The notes beneath the pieces are model-generated. The model searched no databases. It was given only the letters and a program-made list of their open reading frames with translations, and was not told the DNA's origin. A program made the position numbers and the translations under genes. From Wenjunlia tyrosinilytica (GTDB lineage: Bacteria > Actinomycetota > Actinomycetes > Streptomycetales > Streptomycetaceae), in the NCBI RefSeq assembly GCF_014646055.1, contig NZ_BMMS01000011.1:1-64000 (forward strand): DNA of 64,000 nucleotides. The letters run 5' to 3'. This document shows, in pieces, positions 8,772-19,200 of this stretch (positions within the stretch are counted from its first letter, which is position 1; each line of letters begins with the position of its first letter).

Positions 8772-10016
8772 TCACACCACCACGGTCGCCCTGAAGACGG
8801 TTCCCTCCCCGTCGATCTCGACACCCGTTCCGGCTGGGACGAACGCCGACTCACCGCGGGCGAGCACGAGTTCACCGCCGCGGGAGCCGAGGTCGCAGCC
8901 ACCGTCCGCAGCCTCGCCAACGGCCGCGCCCCGCTCCCGCACCGTGGCCGAGCCGTCCGTGCAGAGCAGGATCTGCGGGACACCCGCGGCCACCTTCCGC
9001 GGCCCGACACCGTCGAGGACGTAGCGGGACAGCCGGAACTCGTCGATCGGCGTCGGGTACACCTGCTCGCCGTCCTCCCCCGGCTCCGGGCGCAGCACAC
9101 CCGGGCCCGAACCGCGGAAGACAACGACCTTCAGCAACTCCTTGACGTCCACGTGCTTCTGGGTGAGGCCGCAGCGCAGCACATTGTCGGAGTTGGCCAT
9201 GATCTCCACGCCCATGCCGCTGAGGTAGGCGTGCGGCACACCCGCGCCGAGGTAGAGGGCCTCACCGGGGCTGAGCCGGACGTGGTTGAGGAGCATGGCC
9301 GCGATGACGCCCGGGTCGCCGGGGTGGGCACGGGCGATGGAGGCGTAGGCGGCGTAGTCGGAGGCGAACGGCCCCGGAACGCAGGCGAGCCGTTCGGCGG
9401 CGGCCGCCGCCGGCTCGACCGTTTCCGCGACCCGGCCCTGTTCCGTGGTGAGCACGGTGGTGAGCGCGTCGCGCAGCGCTTCGGCCTCGGGCAGGGCCCG
9501 CAGGAGGTCCACGAGGGGCTTGAGCGCGTCGACTCCGAGGGCCTCGATCAGCTCGGCGGCCTCCCGCGTGGGGCGGAACCCGCACAGCCCGTCGAACGGC
9601 TCGAGGGCGCAGATCAGCTCGGGCTTGTGGTTGGTGTCCTTGTAGTTGCGGTGCGGGGCGTCGATCGGGACGCCGCGTTCCTCCTCGTCCTCGAAGCCCT
9701 GGCGGGCCTGCTCGCGGTCCGGGTGCACCTGGAGCGAGAGCGGTGATCCCGCCGCGAGGACCTTGAGGAGGAAGGGCAGCCTCGGCCCGAACCGCCGCAG
9801 CGCCGCCTCGCCGAGCTCACCCTCCGGGTCGGCCTCGATGAGGTCGGCCAGCGATACCGGTCCGGTGCCGCGGTCGAGCCGTGAGGGCGCTCCGGGGTGC
9901 GCTCCCATCCACAGCTCGGCCTGGGGGGCTCCGGTCGGCGGCGTGCCGAGGAGAGCCGGGATGGCTGTCGTCGAACCCCAGGCATAGGGGCGGACGGTGT
10001 TCGCGAGGCGGTCCAT
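8772..10016 (-). CDS. manA: Mannose-6-phosphate isomerase, class I
   Basis: This zinc enzyme interconverts fructose-6-phosphate and mannose-6-phosphate and so opens the route to GDP-mannose. The 414 residues start MDRLANTVRPYAWGS, with the metal-site region SLQVHPDREQA in the N-terminal half, the type I signature around GAGVPHAYLSGMGVEIMANSDN, and a C-terminal cupin half. The ATG at 10016 is chosen because the family begins there; a short in-frame extension upstream lacks a ribosome site. With manB and the phosphosugar-isomerase-like gene upstream on the same strand it forms a mannose operon. Confidence 0.95.
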   Translation of the reverse strand: MDRLANTVRPYAWGSTTAIPALLGTPPTGAPQAELWMGAHPGAPSRLDRGTGPVSLADLIEADPEGELGEAALRRFGPRLPFLLKVLAAGSPLSLQVHPDREQARQGFEDEEERGVPIDAPHRNYKDTNHKPELICALEPFDGLCGFRPTREAAELIEALGVDALKPLVDLLRALPEAEALRDALTTVLTTEQGRVAETVEPAAAAAERLACVPGPFASDYAAYASIARAHPGDPGVIAAMLLNHVRLSPGEALYLGAGVPHAYLSGMGVEIMANSDNVLRCGLTQKHVDVKELLKVVVFRGSGPGVLRPEPGEDGEQVYPTPIDEFRLSRYVLDGVGPRKVAAGVPQILLCTDGSATVRERGAAVGEAADGGCDLGSRGGELVLARGESAFVPAGTGVEIDGEGTVFRATVVV

Positions 10017-10145
10017 GGCTCCCAACATTCTCTGCCGAGCTGACACAGCGGTTAACTGCGGCCGAACGCATCATCTCGCGAAACCCCCGTCACACCCGCC
10101 ATCGGGCGCGAGCACTGGCCCGAGCCGCGCGGGACGCGTCGGGCG

Positions 10146-11291
10146 TCACGACCTGTCGGCGAGCGCCAGATACGCGGAGGCGAAGTCGGTGAGGGCGAGC
10201 ATCTGGGCGGCCCGTTCCAGCGTGGAGTCGGCGGAGGCGCTGACCTCGCTCAACGCGGTGTTGTTGGCCCGTGCGGCGCGGTGGGCGGCCGTGGCCTCAC
10301 TGGCCAGGGTGCCGTCGACGTACTCCCGCATGAGCACCACTCTGGGCCGCAGTGCCTTGGGCTCCTCCAGCCGGTCGCGGAAGAAGTCGTCCTCGACGCC
10401 GCCCGGGGACAGCGATCCGGCGAGCAGCCCGCGGTGGTCGATGAGGGCGTCCGGGAGCGCGGCGGGCAGCGCCGGGATGCCCGCCCGCTCCGCCAGGCAC
10501 GAGGCGAACCTGCGGGCGATGGCGTCCGCGGCCATGCCCTCGCTCCACAGCAGCGGCAGGGTGTCGGTCAGCTCGGTGGCGAGCGTCTTGGCGGGGTTCT
10601 GGTACGTGGCCGTGGCGGGGCCGCAGCGCGAGGCCATCTCGTCCAGGCGGTCGGCCGCGCTCTGCACCGCGGAGGCGGGGACACTGCCGGTGCCGAGCCG
10701 GTCGGCCAGGATGAGCAGGGGAACGAGCAGGGCCCACAGCGCGCCCGCGTCCTCGGCGGCGTCCTCCAGACCGGGCTGGGCCGGCAGGGACGGCTCGGAG
10801 GCGAAGGGCGCGGGGGCGAAGGGCAGGGAGAGTCCGCGTGCCTGCTCGGCGGCTTCGGAGAGCGGGGACTCCGGCGGGGTGACGGCGACGACGGAGCACC
10901 CGCGCTGGTAAGCCTGCTCGACGAGGTTGGCCAGGCCCGCCTCGGCGCCGTTGGGCGTGGCGAGCAGGAGCAGGTCGAGCGAGCCGGCCCAGCCTGGCAG
11001 CGTCCAGTGGGGGAAGCCGTCGGCCCCGGAGGCCGGGCGCAGCGTGAGGACGGGGCAGGCGGCTCCGGCGACCGCTCCGAGGAGTTCTCCGGCGTGCACG
11101 GCTGGGCCCTGCCCTGCCACGAGGACATTGCGCGGCCTGCCGTCGGGGCGCAGCGCGGCGAGGCCCGCCTCGTCGGCGAGGCGGGCCGCGGTGCGCACAC
11201 GGGCTCCGGCCGAGGCGAGCGCGCGCAGCAGTCCCTGCGCGTCGCCGCGGGTGAGGGATTCGGGATCGTCGAGGAGCGCCTCGTCGAGCAT
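10146..11291 (-). CDS. SIS domain phosphosugar-binding protein
   Basis: This 381-residue protein resembles the bifunctional phosphoglucose/phosphomannose isomerase family. The N-terminal SIS fold contains the nucleotide-like loop NVLVAGQGPAVHAGELLGAV and a second strand-loop LLLLATPNGAEAG where the phosphosugar should sit. The C-terminal half carries isomerase-family features (TYQNPAKTLATELTDTLPLLWSEG). The ATG at 11291 follows GAGGAG. The 95 bases of open frame upstream consist of degenerate repeats and are unlikely to be translated. Mycobacteria keep the same gene between manA and manB. Whether it is catalytically active is uncertain. Confidence 0.75.
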   Translation of the reverse strand: MLDEALLDDPESLTRGDAQGLLRALASAGARVRTAARLADEAGLAALRPDGRPRNVLVAGQGPAVHAGELLGAVAGAACPVLTLRPASGADGFPHWTLPGWAGSLDLLLLATPNGAEAGLANLVEQAYQRGCSVVAVTPPESPLSEAAEQARGLSLPFAPAPFASEPSLPAQPGLEDAAEDAGALWALLVPLLILADRLGTGSVPASAVQSAADRLDEMASRCGPATATYQNPAKTLATELTDTLPLLWSEGMAADAIARRFASCLAERAGIPALPAALPDALIDHRGLLAGSLSPGGVEDDFFRDRLEEPKALRPRVVLMREYVDGTLASEATAAHRAARANNTALSEVSASADSTLERAAQMLALTDFASAYLALADRS

Positions 11292-11486
11292 CGGTTCCTG
11301 GCTCCTCTCGATCCAGCCGGGTCCACCGGCTTCACGCACGGTCTGTTGCTCCGGTCCGGCGCACCGGCTTTCACGCACCGGCTTCATGCGCGGACTTCAC
11401 GCACCGGCTTCCATTCGGCACCGGACTCCATTCACGACCGGTTTTCCATTCAAGGGGGACGGCCGCTCCACGGGGACGGCCGCGTG

Positions 11487-11672
11487 TCAGGCCGGTCGGC
11501 GCGCCTCGTCGATCAGGAGAACGGGGATGTCGTCGCGGACCGGGTAGGCCAGGCCGCAGTCGGCGGCGGTGCAGACGAGCTCCTGCGCGTCGTCGTCCTC
11601 ACGCAGAGGTGCGTGGCACTGCGGACAGGCGGCGATCTCGAGGAACGACGGGTCCAACTTCACGGCGGCCAT
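11487..11672 (-). CDS. Trm112 family zinc-ribbon protein
   Basis: This 61-residue protein carries two zinc knuckles: CPQC near residue 16 and a CTAADC pair around residues 35-40. YPVRDDIPVLLIDEAR at the C-terminus is the family signature. Trm112-like proteins activate or stabilise partner methyltransferases; in bacteria the partner is mostly unknown. It lies in the leftward run between manB and the SIS gene. The start is the ATG at 11672 with a weak AAGGA upstream. Confidence 0.85.
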   Translation of the reverse strand: MAAVKLDPSFLEIAACPQCHAPLREDDDAQELVCTAADCGLAYPVRDDIPVLLIDEARRPA

Positions 11673-11954
11673 CTCTTTCGTTGTCCTTCGGCGTTCTACG
11701 GGCCTGCGGGCGGCCCCGCGCCCCGGTGGTTCCGCGGGCGGGCAAGCCGGGGAGCCCGGTCTCACCCGCGCGCCCCCTGGTGTGAGCGTACCTCCGGGGC
11801 TTGCCGGGCCGTCAGCCGCGGACGGCCCGGTGGGCGCGAACGGCCGCCGGGGGCGCGGGAAGTCGGCACTCGCGCCCCCGCCGATCGAACATCGAACAAG
11901 TACCACCACCGGGCGTCGCGGCTGCGCCGGACGCCGAGCACGCGGGCAGGCGCT

Positions 11955-13313
11955 TCACGTCCGGACGATGCCCAGGACCTCGTCGCGGACTGCGGCGCAG
12001 GTGTCGGCGTCGCGCGCCTCCACGTTCAGGCGCAGCAGCGGCTCGGTGTTGGAGGGGCGCAGGTTGAACCACCAGTCGGCCGCCGTGACGGTGAGGCCGT
12101 CGAGCTCGTCGATCTCCACGTCGTCCCGCCCGGTGTACCGCTCCTTGACGGCCGCCGCGCGCCCCGCCTGGTCGTCGACGGTGCTGTTGATCTCGCCGGA
12201 GGCGGCATAGCGGTCGTACTGGGCGACCAGTCCGGACAGCGGTCCCGGCTGCTCGCCGAGCGCGGCCAGCACATGGAGGGCCGCGAGCATGCCGGTGTCG
12301 GCGCGCCAGAAGTCGCGGAAGTAGTAGTGGGCGGAGTGCTCGCCGCCGAAGACCGCTCCGGTGCGGGCCATCTCCTCCTTGATGAACGAGTGGCCGACGC
12401 GGGTGCGCACGGGCGTGCCGCCGTTCTCCCGTACGACCTCGGGCACGGACCAGGAGGTGATGAGGTTGTGGATGACGGTGTCGCCGGGGTGCTTGGCCAG
12501 TTCGCGGGCGGCGACGAGAGCCGTGATCGCCGACGGGGAGACGGGCTCGCCCCGCTCGTCGACGACGAAGCACCGGTCGGCGTCGCCGTCGAAGGCCAGT
12601 CCGATGTCCGCCCCGGTCTCGCGCACCTTCGCCTGGAGGTCGACGATGTTCTCCGGGGCGAGGGGGTTGGCCTCGTGGTTGGGGAAGGTGCCGTCGAGCT
12701 CGAAGTACATGGGGACGAGGTCCAGCGGCAGCCCGTCGAAGACAGTGGGCACGGTGTGGCCGCCCATCCCGTTGCCCGCGTCGACCACGACCTTCAGCGG
12801 GCGGCTCGCGGTCAGGTCGACCAGGCCGCGCAGGTGGTCGGCGTACCCGCGCAGGGTGTCCCGCTCGGTGATCGTTCCGGGCTTCTCGACGGGGGCCGGG
12901 GCGCCCTTGTCGGCCCAGGACTCGACGAGTTCGCGGATCTGGGACAGGCCGGTGTCCTGGCCGACCGGGGAGGCGCCGGCGCGGCACATCTTGATGCCGT
13001 TGTACTGCGCGGGGTTGTGGCTGGCGGTGAACATGGCGCCGGGCATGTCGAGGCTGCCGCTGGCGTAGTAGAGCTGGTCCGTGGAGCACAGGCCGATCAG
13101 GACGACATCGGCGCCGCGGGCTGCCGCGCCCCGGGCGAACGCCTGGGACAGTCCGGGCGAGGAGGGCCGCATGTCGTGGCCGATGACGACGGACTCGGCA
13201 TCGGTGATCTGCGCGAACGCCGAGCCGAACAGCTCCGCGAGGGATTCGTCCCACTGGTCCGGCACGACACCGCGCACGTCGTAGGCCTTGACGATCCGTG
13301 ACAGGTCGACCAC
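11955..13313 (-). CDS. manB: Phosphomannomutase/phosphoglucomutase
   Basis: This 452-residue enzyme converts mannose-6-phosphate to mannose-1-phosphate, possibly acting on glucose phosphates too. N-terminal IVKAYDVRGVVPDQ, the catalytic phosphoserine loop TASHNPAQYNGIK, the metal loop GLAFDGDADRCF and the C-terminal phosphate-binding RPSNTEPLLRLN are all in place. The GTG at 13313 has GGGAG five bases upstream and is preferred to the in-frame TTG at 13325. With manA and the nucleotidyltransferase at 26280 it completes a route to an activated mannose-type sugar nucleotide for envelope glycans. Confidence 0.95.
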   Translation of the reverse strand: MVDLSRIVKAYDVRGVVPDQWDESLAELFGSAFAQITDAESVVIGHDMRPSSPGLSQAFARGAAARGADVVLIGLCSTDQLYYASGSLDMPGAMFTASHNPAQYNGIKMCRAGASPVGQDTGLSQIRELVESWADKGAPAPVEKPGTITERDTLRGYADHLRGLVDLTASRPLKVVVDAGNGMGGHTVPTVFDGLPLDLVPMYFELDGTFPNHEANPLAPENIVDLQAKVRETGADIGLAFDGDADRCFVVDERGEPVSPSAITALVAARELAKHPGDTVIHNLITSWSVPEVVRENGGTPVRTRVGHSFIKEEMARTGAVFGGEHSAHYYFRDFWRADTGMLAALHVLAALGEQPGPLSGLVAQYDRYAASGEINSTVDDQAGRAAAVKERYTGRDDVEIDELDGLTVTAADWWFNLRPSNTEPLLRLNVEARDADTCAAVRDEVLGIVRT

Positions 13314-13394
13314 AGCAGCTCCCAATCCAGTTGTCGTGTTCGCCGCGCAACAACCTACCCGTGGTGCGTGGATCGAACCCGTTCGCGGCTCGGG

Positions 13395-13766
13395 TCAGGC
13401 GTCGGGTGAGCGCAGTACTCGCAGGTGGCCGCGTCTGGCGACCTCCATCGGGTCCGCCTCCCGGCCGACGCGGTGGCCCGAGGGGCGCTCGGGCGGGCGG
13501 GCCGCTTCCCGCACGGCGTTGGCGAGGGCTTCGAGATCGTCACCGGTGGGCCGCGCGGGGCCGGTGTCGACGGCGAGCCGGACGACCTCCCAGCCCCGGG
13601 GGGCCGTCAGCCGCTCTGAATGCTCCGAGCACAGGTCGTAGCAGTGCGGTTCCGCATAGGTGGCGAGAGGGCCGAGTACGGCGGTCGAGTCCGCGTAGAC
13701 GTACGTCAGCGTCGCGACGGCAGGGCGGCCGCACGCGGTGCGCGAACAGCGACGTACAGGGCTCAC
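13395..13766 (-). CDS. DUF3499 family protein
   Basis: This 123-residue actinobacterial protein of unknown function starts at the GTG at 13766 (VSPVRRCSRTACGRPAVATL). Cysteines in RCSRTACG and HCYDLCSEH are spaced like a small metal site. The C-terminal part is charged and poorly conserved. An open frame continues upstream to 14015, but those residues are low-complexity and overlap the promoter region of the divergent zincin-like gene, so the shorter form is preferred. The same gene sits beside manB in mycobacteria. It leads the leftward operon-like run. Confidence 0.75.
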   Translation of the reverse strand: MSPVRRCSRTACGRPAVATLTYVYADSTAVLGPLATYAEPHCYDLCSEHSERLTAPRGWEVVRLAVDTGPARPTGDDLEALANAVREAARPPERPSGHRVGREADPMEVARRGHLRVLRSPDA

Positions 13767-14054
13767 GACGTTGGACGGTACCGCACTCTTGAGCGGGCCG
13801 CGACGACTCTCCCCCTCCTCACCCCGACGTGTCGTCCGCGGCCCCTTGTTGCCGATCACTTCCGGCCAAAGCCGCTGACCAGCGGCGGGGCAGCGGCCTC
13901 CGGCGGCACCGAAGACGAAAGCGGTCACCATTGATCCCAATACCGGTCGAACCGCTCGGGACGACCGATCGTTTCTGCGGCCGAAATCTCTCCCGGCCGA
14001 CCGTGGATCGCTCATGGGCAGACAGCTCGTCCCCGGCGGCTACTCTCGGACGTG

Positions 14055-14489
14055 ATGGACAACTCAGGACCTCCACGCACACCTCGGCCTCGCCGCCGGG
14101 ACCGGCACGGGCGCGGCATGCGCGGCCCGATCGCGCCTCCCCAGGTGCCGCTCGCGCTGACCCGCTCCGAGGCCTTCGACGACCTCGTGCGCGAGTCGGC
14201 GGACCGGCTCGAGCGCCGGTTCCCGCAGCTCTCCGAGGTGCAGTTCGCCGTGCAGGAGGTGCCGCCGACCATCAAGAGCGGGGACTCGGACACCGTGCCG
14301 CTGGGGCGCATCATCTCCTCGGCCAAGAGCCCGCCGGACCGCATTGTGATCTACCGGCGTCCGGTGGAGATCCGCGCCAAGAGCCGCGAGGACCGGGCGG
14401 CCCTGGTGCACGAGATCGTGGTGGAGCAGGTGGCCGAGCTCCTCGGGCTCTCCCCGGAGGCGGTCGACCCCCGCTACGGGCAGGACTGA
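14055..14489 (+). CDS. Zincin-like metallopeptidase family protein, active site lost
   Basis: This 144-residue protein belongs to the minimal-zincin (PF06262-type) family. The core LVRESADRLERRFPQLSEVQFAV and the extended middle IVIYRRPVEIRA match the family, but where active members have an HExxH-type helix this one reads VVEQVAELLGLSPEAVDP. Both zinc histidines are replaced, so proteolysis is unlikely. The N-terminus is Arg/Pro-rich. It is divergent from the DUF3499 gene; the mycobacterial equivalent also sits next to whiB2. The ATG at 14055 is used, though a GTG three bases earlier is equally possible. Confidence 0.75.
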   Translation: MDNSGPPRTPRPRRRDRHGRGMRGPIAPPQVPLALTRSEAFDDLVRESADRLERRFPQLSEVQFAVQEVPPTIKSGDSDTVPLGRIISSAKSPPDRIVIYRRPVEIRAKSREDRAALVHEIVVEQVAELLGLSPEAVDPRYGQD

Positions 14490-14722
14490 CGCCACACGCA
14501 GGACCCGCGCCACGGACAGGACCGGCGCCACGGGAAGGACCGGCGCCACGGGAAGGACTTGGGAGGGCGGGCAGGACCGGGGCCCCGCGGGGCGGCGCAG
14601 GTCCGGACACCGGGCGGCGCAGGTCCGGACGCGGACCCGCCCGCTGTCCCGCCCGGGGCGCCCCTCCGCCCCGGCCGCCGACAGCACCCGTTGCACCGCC
14701 CTTGCCCCTCCCAGTCCTCCTC

Positions 14723-16201
14723 CTACTCCTGGTTGAGGATCGAGAGGTCTTCCTTCGAGGTGGGGACGGCCACCGTGGCGTGGTCGTCGGGCATGGTCTG
14801 CAAGGTGAACATCGGCAGGCCGCCCGTCGACGCGGTCAGCATCCGGCAGGCGTGGACCGGCCCGCCCGAGACGGGCTCGACGCTCACCGAGAAGACGCCC
14901 TTGCCCGAGGGCTTCGGCGGCTCGATCGCCAGTGTCGCCCCCTGCTTGACCTCGACCGTCCTGCTCACCGGCTTGCCGCCACCGGCGGGCGCCGAGGAGG
15001 TCACCCTGACCTTGGCCGCCTTGTCCGGGGCGGTGAGGAAGAGCGTCGAGCCCTTCTCGGTGTTCCCCGACACGGTGGCCCTCTCGACGGCCCTGGGTGT
15101 GGCGGAGGCGAAGGCCATCTCCTGCGCGGCCGCCTTGCCCCGGACCACCCGCACCGACGCCACGACCGGCACCGCGTGCTTGGGGTCACTGGGCGTCAGG
15201 ACGAGCGAACCGGCCTCGCCCTGCGTGATCCTGTCGAGGTCGACGGCGGTCGTCATGCCGTTCTTCACGTGCAGCGTCTCGTGCCCGGCCGGGGAGATCG
15301 ACCCGGTCGGCGTGGCGACCTTCACATTGAGGTCGGCGTCCTCGCTGCCGGGGGCGAAGACCACGAGGCGGGCCTTGGTGGTGTCCTTCGGCAGTCCCGG
15401 CAGCACCACGCCGTCCGAGCCGGAGGCGGACGCGGGCACCCAGTCGCCGCCGAGGGAGGAGTCGACGGCCTGGAGCCCGGCGCCGACGCGGCCGGACCTG
15501 GCCAGGACGTGGAGGGTGAGGTTCTCCTCGTTCCCGGAGGCGAGGGTGGACAGGCGGACGGGGACGGAGCCGTGCGCCGGAACGCTCACGTCGTTGCCCG
15601 AGGGGGTGTTGATCTCGCCCTTCGCGCCGTAGAGCTCGAGGTCCACGACGGCCGGGGTGTCGTCCGGGTTGGTCAGGTGGATGTAGTCCTGCCGCGACTT
15701 GGCGGTGCTCGCTCCGGGGAACCAGTACTCCGCCCCGGGCGCGGTGCACGAGGTGCCCAGCAGCCCATGGCCGTCACCGGCGCTGATCTCGGTGGTCTGC
15801 TGGACGGTGTAGCCGGGGGCGAGCACACCGTCGGCCGTGCCGACCAGCGCGGGCGCCTTGGCGTCCCCGGTACTGGCCGAGACCGGCTTGCCCGGTGCGG
15901 TCAGCGGCGCGACAGGCTTGGCCTTCGGGTCGGGCTTGCCGTCGCGCGCCGGGAGGAGCTGGGCCTTGCCGCCCTGCCCCGCGCCGGTGCCGGGTGAGAA
16001 GGCGGTGTAGGCGGTCTTGGCGAAGTCGGAGGCCGCCGGGGCGGGGCAGGTGACCGTGCTGCGCTGCACGGGCATCCGCTTCGCGGCGGCGACGGGCGAG
16101 GGAGCGGCCTTGTCCCGCTCCGGCGCGGTGACCGAGGCGACTCCGCCGACGGCGCCGAGGGCGGCCACCGCGGCGATCAGGGACACGGTGGTGCGCTTCA
16201 C
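14723..16201 (-). CDS. DUF5719 family secreted or envelope protein
   Basis: This 492-residue protein has an N-terminal signal or anchor (KRTTVSLIAAVAALGAVGG) followed by an extracytoplasmic region made largely of beta strands in about four modules (for instance YWFPGASTAKSRQDYIHLTN and LNVKVATPTGSISPAGHETL). Its function is unknown. The GTG start overlaps the stop of the giant glycosyltransferase as GTGA, so the two are translationally coupled and probably work together in the envelope. The open frame runs far upstream inside the glycosyltransferase gene, but that part is antisense-frame shadow. Confidence 0.75.
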   Translation of the reverse strand: MKRTTVSLIAAVAALGAVGGVASVTAPERDKAAPSPVAAAKRMPVQRSTVTCPAPAASDFAKTAYTAFSPGTGAGQGGKAQLLPARDGKPDPKAKPVAPLTAPGKPVSASTGDAKAPALVGTADGVLAPGYTVQQTTEISAGDGHGLLGTSCTAPGAEYWFPGASTAKSRQDYIHLTNPDDTPAVVDLELYGAKGEINTPSGNDVSVPAHGSVPVRLSTLASGNEENLTLHVLARSGRVGAGLQAVDSSLGGDWVPASASGSDGVVLPGLPKDTTKARLVVFAPGSEDADLNVKVATPTGSISPAGHETLHVKNGMTTAVDLDRITQGEAGSLVLTPSDPKHAVPVVASVRVVRGKAAAQEMAFASATPRAVERATVSGNTEKGSTLFLTAPDKAAKVRVTSSAPAGGGKPVSRTVEVKQGATLAIEPPKPSGKGVFSVSVEPVSGGPVHACRMLTASTGGLPMFTLQTMPDDHATVAVPTSKEDLSILNQE

Positions 16202-19200
16202 TGCTCGCTCCCGTCGCGGCGCTCGGACTCGCCGTGCTCGTTGGGGTCGCCCTGCTGGCCGTAACCGGTGGCGGGGTCGGGGTCGGGGTACTGCCCGCCG
16301 TAGCCGTAGGGGTCGGTGTACTGGCCCGGGTCCGGGTAGCCCTCCGGGGCGTACGGCTGCTGGTACTGGCCGCCGTAGTCGCCGGGCGCGGTGTAGGGGG
16401 CGGCGGGAGGCTGGTCCGCGTCCGCGTACGGCCCCTGCGCGAAGCCGCCCTGCTGGGCGTCCTGCCCGAACCCGTCCTGCCCGAACCCGTCCTGCCCGAA
16501 GCCGCCCTGAGCGGTGTCCCCCTGAGCGGTGTCGCCCCGAGCGGTGTCGCCCTGCTGATACTGCTCGCCGCCGTACTGGCCGGCCGGGTAGCCGCCCTGG
16601 GCGTACTGGTCGGGCGGGTACTGGCCCGGCGCGTGGGGCTGCGGCGGGTAGTCGTCGTACGGATACTGCTCCGGCACGTACACCGGCGCCGCCTGGGTCC
16701 GGGAGGGCGGGTTGGGCGCGAAGGCGTCCCACTCGGCCGCTTGCTCCGGAGCGTCGGCGGGGTTCCCCCGGCCCTGTGCGCCCACCGGCGCGGGCTGCGC
16801 CGGGATGTCGGGGAAGTCCGGCCCGGGGAAGGCCGGTTCGGGGAGGTCCGGTGCCCCCGTGGGCTCCGGCACCTGCGATGGCTCGAAGGCCCCTGCCCGC
16901 CGCGGTGCCTCGGCGGCTTCGGCGGCGGCCTGTGCCCGCAGCCTGCGGGCCCTGCGGCCGTCGCCGGAGGCCGCGAGGTCGGCGGCGACCGGAGCCGGTG
17001 CGGCCTCGGCGGCCGCCTCCTCGTCCTCGACCTCCGCCTCCGCCCGCCTGCCGGGCAGGGCGAGCACCAGCACCACGAGCGCCAGGAAGCCCTGCGCCCA
17101 CAGCCAGGCCGCATGCGTGACGGGGGTGTCATGGACGACATCCAACGCGCCGCCCTCGGCGGGCAGTTCGAAGCCCTGCGCCCAGCCGTCCAGCGTGGTC
17201 GGCGTCAGCGCCCTTCCGTTGAGCGTGGCCCGCCACCCGCTGTCGGTGGCGTCGGCGATCCGCAGCACCCGGCCCGCGGCGCCGGCCGGGATGCTCGTGT
17301 GCGTCTCGACCGGTCCCGAGGCGACGGCGACGGGCTGGGCGGAGTCCTTCTCCTGCACGGTGACGCGGGCGACCGTCCGGTCCACGCGCCACAGAGCCGT
17401 CCCGTTCTCCTGGCTGACCCGGAGGATGCCGGGAGTGCTGTCGAGGACGGTGCTCAGCTCGTGCTGGGCGGGGCCGTCCTGGACGAGGACGTAGCGGACG
17501 GCGTAGGAGGACAGCCGGCCCGCCTGGTCCGCACCGGATCCGGCGAGCAGGTTGTTCACGACCTCGCCGAGCCTGCGGTCGACGCCGTCGCGGGCGGCGA
17601 TCTCCGCCTCGCCCAGACGTGCTCCGGAACCGCGCACGAGCACGAAGGAGATGTCGGAGCGCGATCCGCCGCTGAGCACGAGGGTGCGTGCCTGGTCGCG
17701 GGTGGAGCTCTCCTCGGCGACGAACGCCGGTACCTGCACCGGATCACGCCGCTCCAGCGGGTCCCCGGCGCCGCGCAGCAGCCACGCGCCCGCCGCGAAC
17801 AGCGGGGCCGCGGCGGCCGCGAGGCCGATGAGCACGGCGGCGGGCTGGCGCCAGCCGAAGCTGAGCCCGGCCACCCGTGTCCTGATGCCCTCGGCGCCCA
17901 CCGCGGACGCGGTCAGCAGGGCCAGGGAGTACAGCAGCACGGCGGGTCCCGGCCACGCCGGTCCGGCGGCGAGCCCCGGCGACGGGGTGACGTCGGTGGT
18001 GTTCATCGGCAGCGCGAACAGCAGCCCGGTCAGGGCCACTCCCCATGCCGCGAGGACCGCGGTGCGCCGCTCCGGGCGCAGCAGGGCGGCGAGCCCGGCG
18101 AGCAGGATGCCGACGAGGAAGGTGCCGGACAGGACCCCGGGGCCGCCGGGGTTGAGCAGGATCAGATCGCTCGCGCCCGCCGCGGCGCCGCCGGAGTACG
18201 GCAGGCCCGCCTCCAGCAGGAAGCGGGAGGGGCTGGAGAGCAGCCCGAGCGACCAGGGCGCGAGCAGGAGCAGCGGGGTTGCGAGCAGGGCGGCGGCCCG
18301 CAGCAGGAGCGGCACCACGAGCTGCGCCTGCTTGGCGAGCACCCGGGCGACGACGGCCGCGACCGCGAGCACGGCGGCGATCGGCCACACGATGGGGGTG
18401 AACGCCGTGGTGACGGTGAGGAGGAGGGCCAGCGCCCACAGGCCGCGCCGGCTGGGGCGCGCGCCGCGCTCGACGGCGGCGCGGCCGAGCCGCAGACCCG
18501 AGGCGGCGACCCCGGCGCGGGCCATGAGCGGCAGGAGCACGGCCAGGACGGCGGTGCCGATCCGGCCGGCGGCGAGCGCCCCGGTGATGGCGGGCAGCAG
18601 GGCGTAGGCGACGCTCGCCCAGGCCCTCAGCACACGGGAGGCGACCAGGGGGCGCGAGGCGAAGTAGGCGGTCAGCCCGGCGAGCGGGACGGAGCCGATC
18701 AGGAGCAGGGTGACGGCGAGCCCGGCCTTGCCCAGCAGGAGGGTGGCGAGGACGGCGAGCACCGCGAGATAGGGGGGTGCCGAGCTGGTGCCCCCGGTGC
18801 CGACGGCGTGCCAGCTGTCGCCGATGAGCGCCCACAGGTCGGAGGCGCCCGCGGACGCGGGCAGCATGGCGCCGCCGGACAGTGATCCCCCGCCGAGCAG
18901 TTGCCGGTTGGCCAGGAGGGAGACGAGCAGGAGCGCGGCGAACAGGACGGGGGCGGGCTTGCGGGCGATGCGCTTGAGCCGCGCGAAGTTCTCCACTTCG
19001 AGGAAGTCGGCGTCCTCGTCTCCGGGCCCGGACTCGACGGCTCCGTGCCGTCCGGCGGACGCCTCTGCGTCGGACCTGCCTCCGCCGAGTCCGGCGACGA
19101 TCTGTTCGGCGGTGAGCCGGACGGTCGCGCCGGGCGGCGGGAATAGCGGGCGCAGTTCGGCGGCGTCGACGCGGCCCGCGGCCTTGCGGCGGCGGCGCCC

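Noticed and set aside
11292-11387. N-terminal extension of the SIS protein
   Set aside because: The sequence is a set of degenerate TTCACGCACCGGCTT repeats, and a good ribosome site sits right before the shorter start.
10281-13301. 1006-residue rightward frame across the mannose operon
   Set aside because: It is antisense to the SIS, Trm112 and manB genes, which have clear family motifs. It is a GC shadow.
13767-14015. Longer DUF3499 protein from the ATG at 14015
   Set aside because: The extra residues lack similarity and occupy the divergent promoter region. The known family starts at the SPVRRCSR segment.
14723-17101. 792-residue version of the DUF5719 protein
   Set aside because: The N-terminal part overlaps the glycosyltransferase tail in another frame, is low-complexity and lies before a clear signal peptide and GTGA-coupled start.
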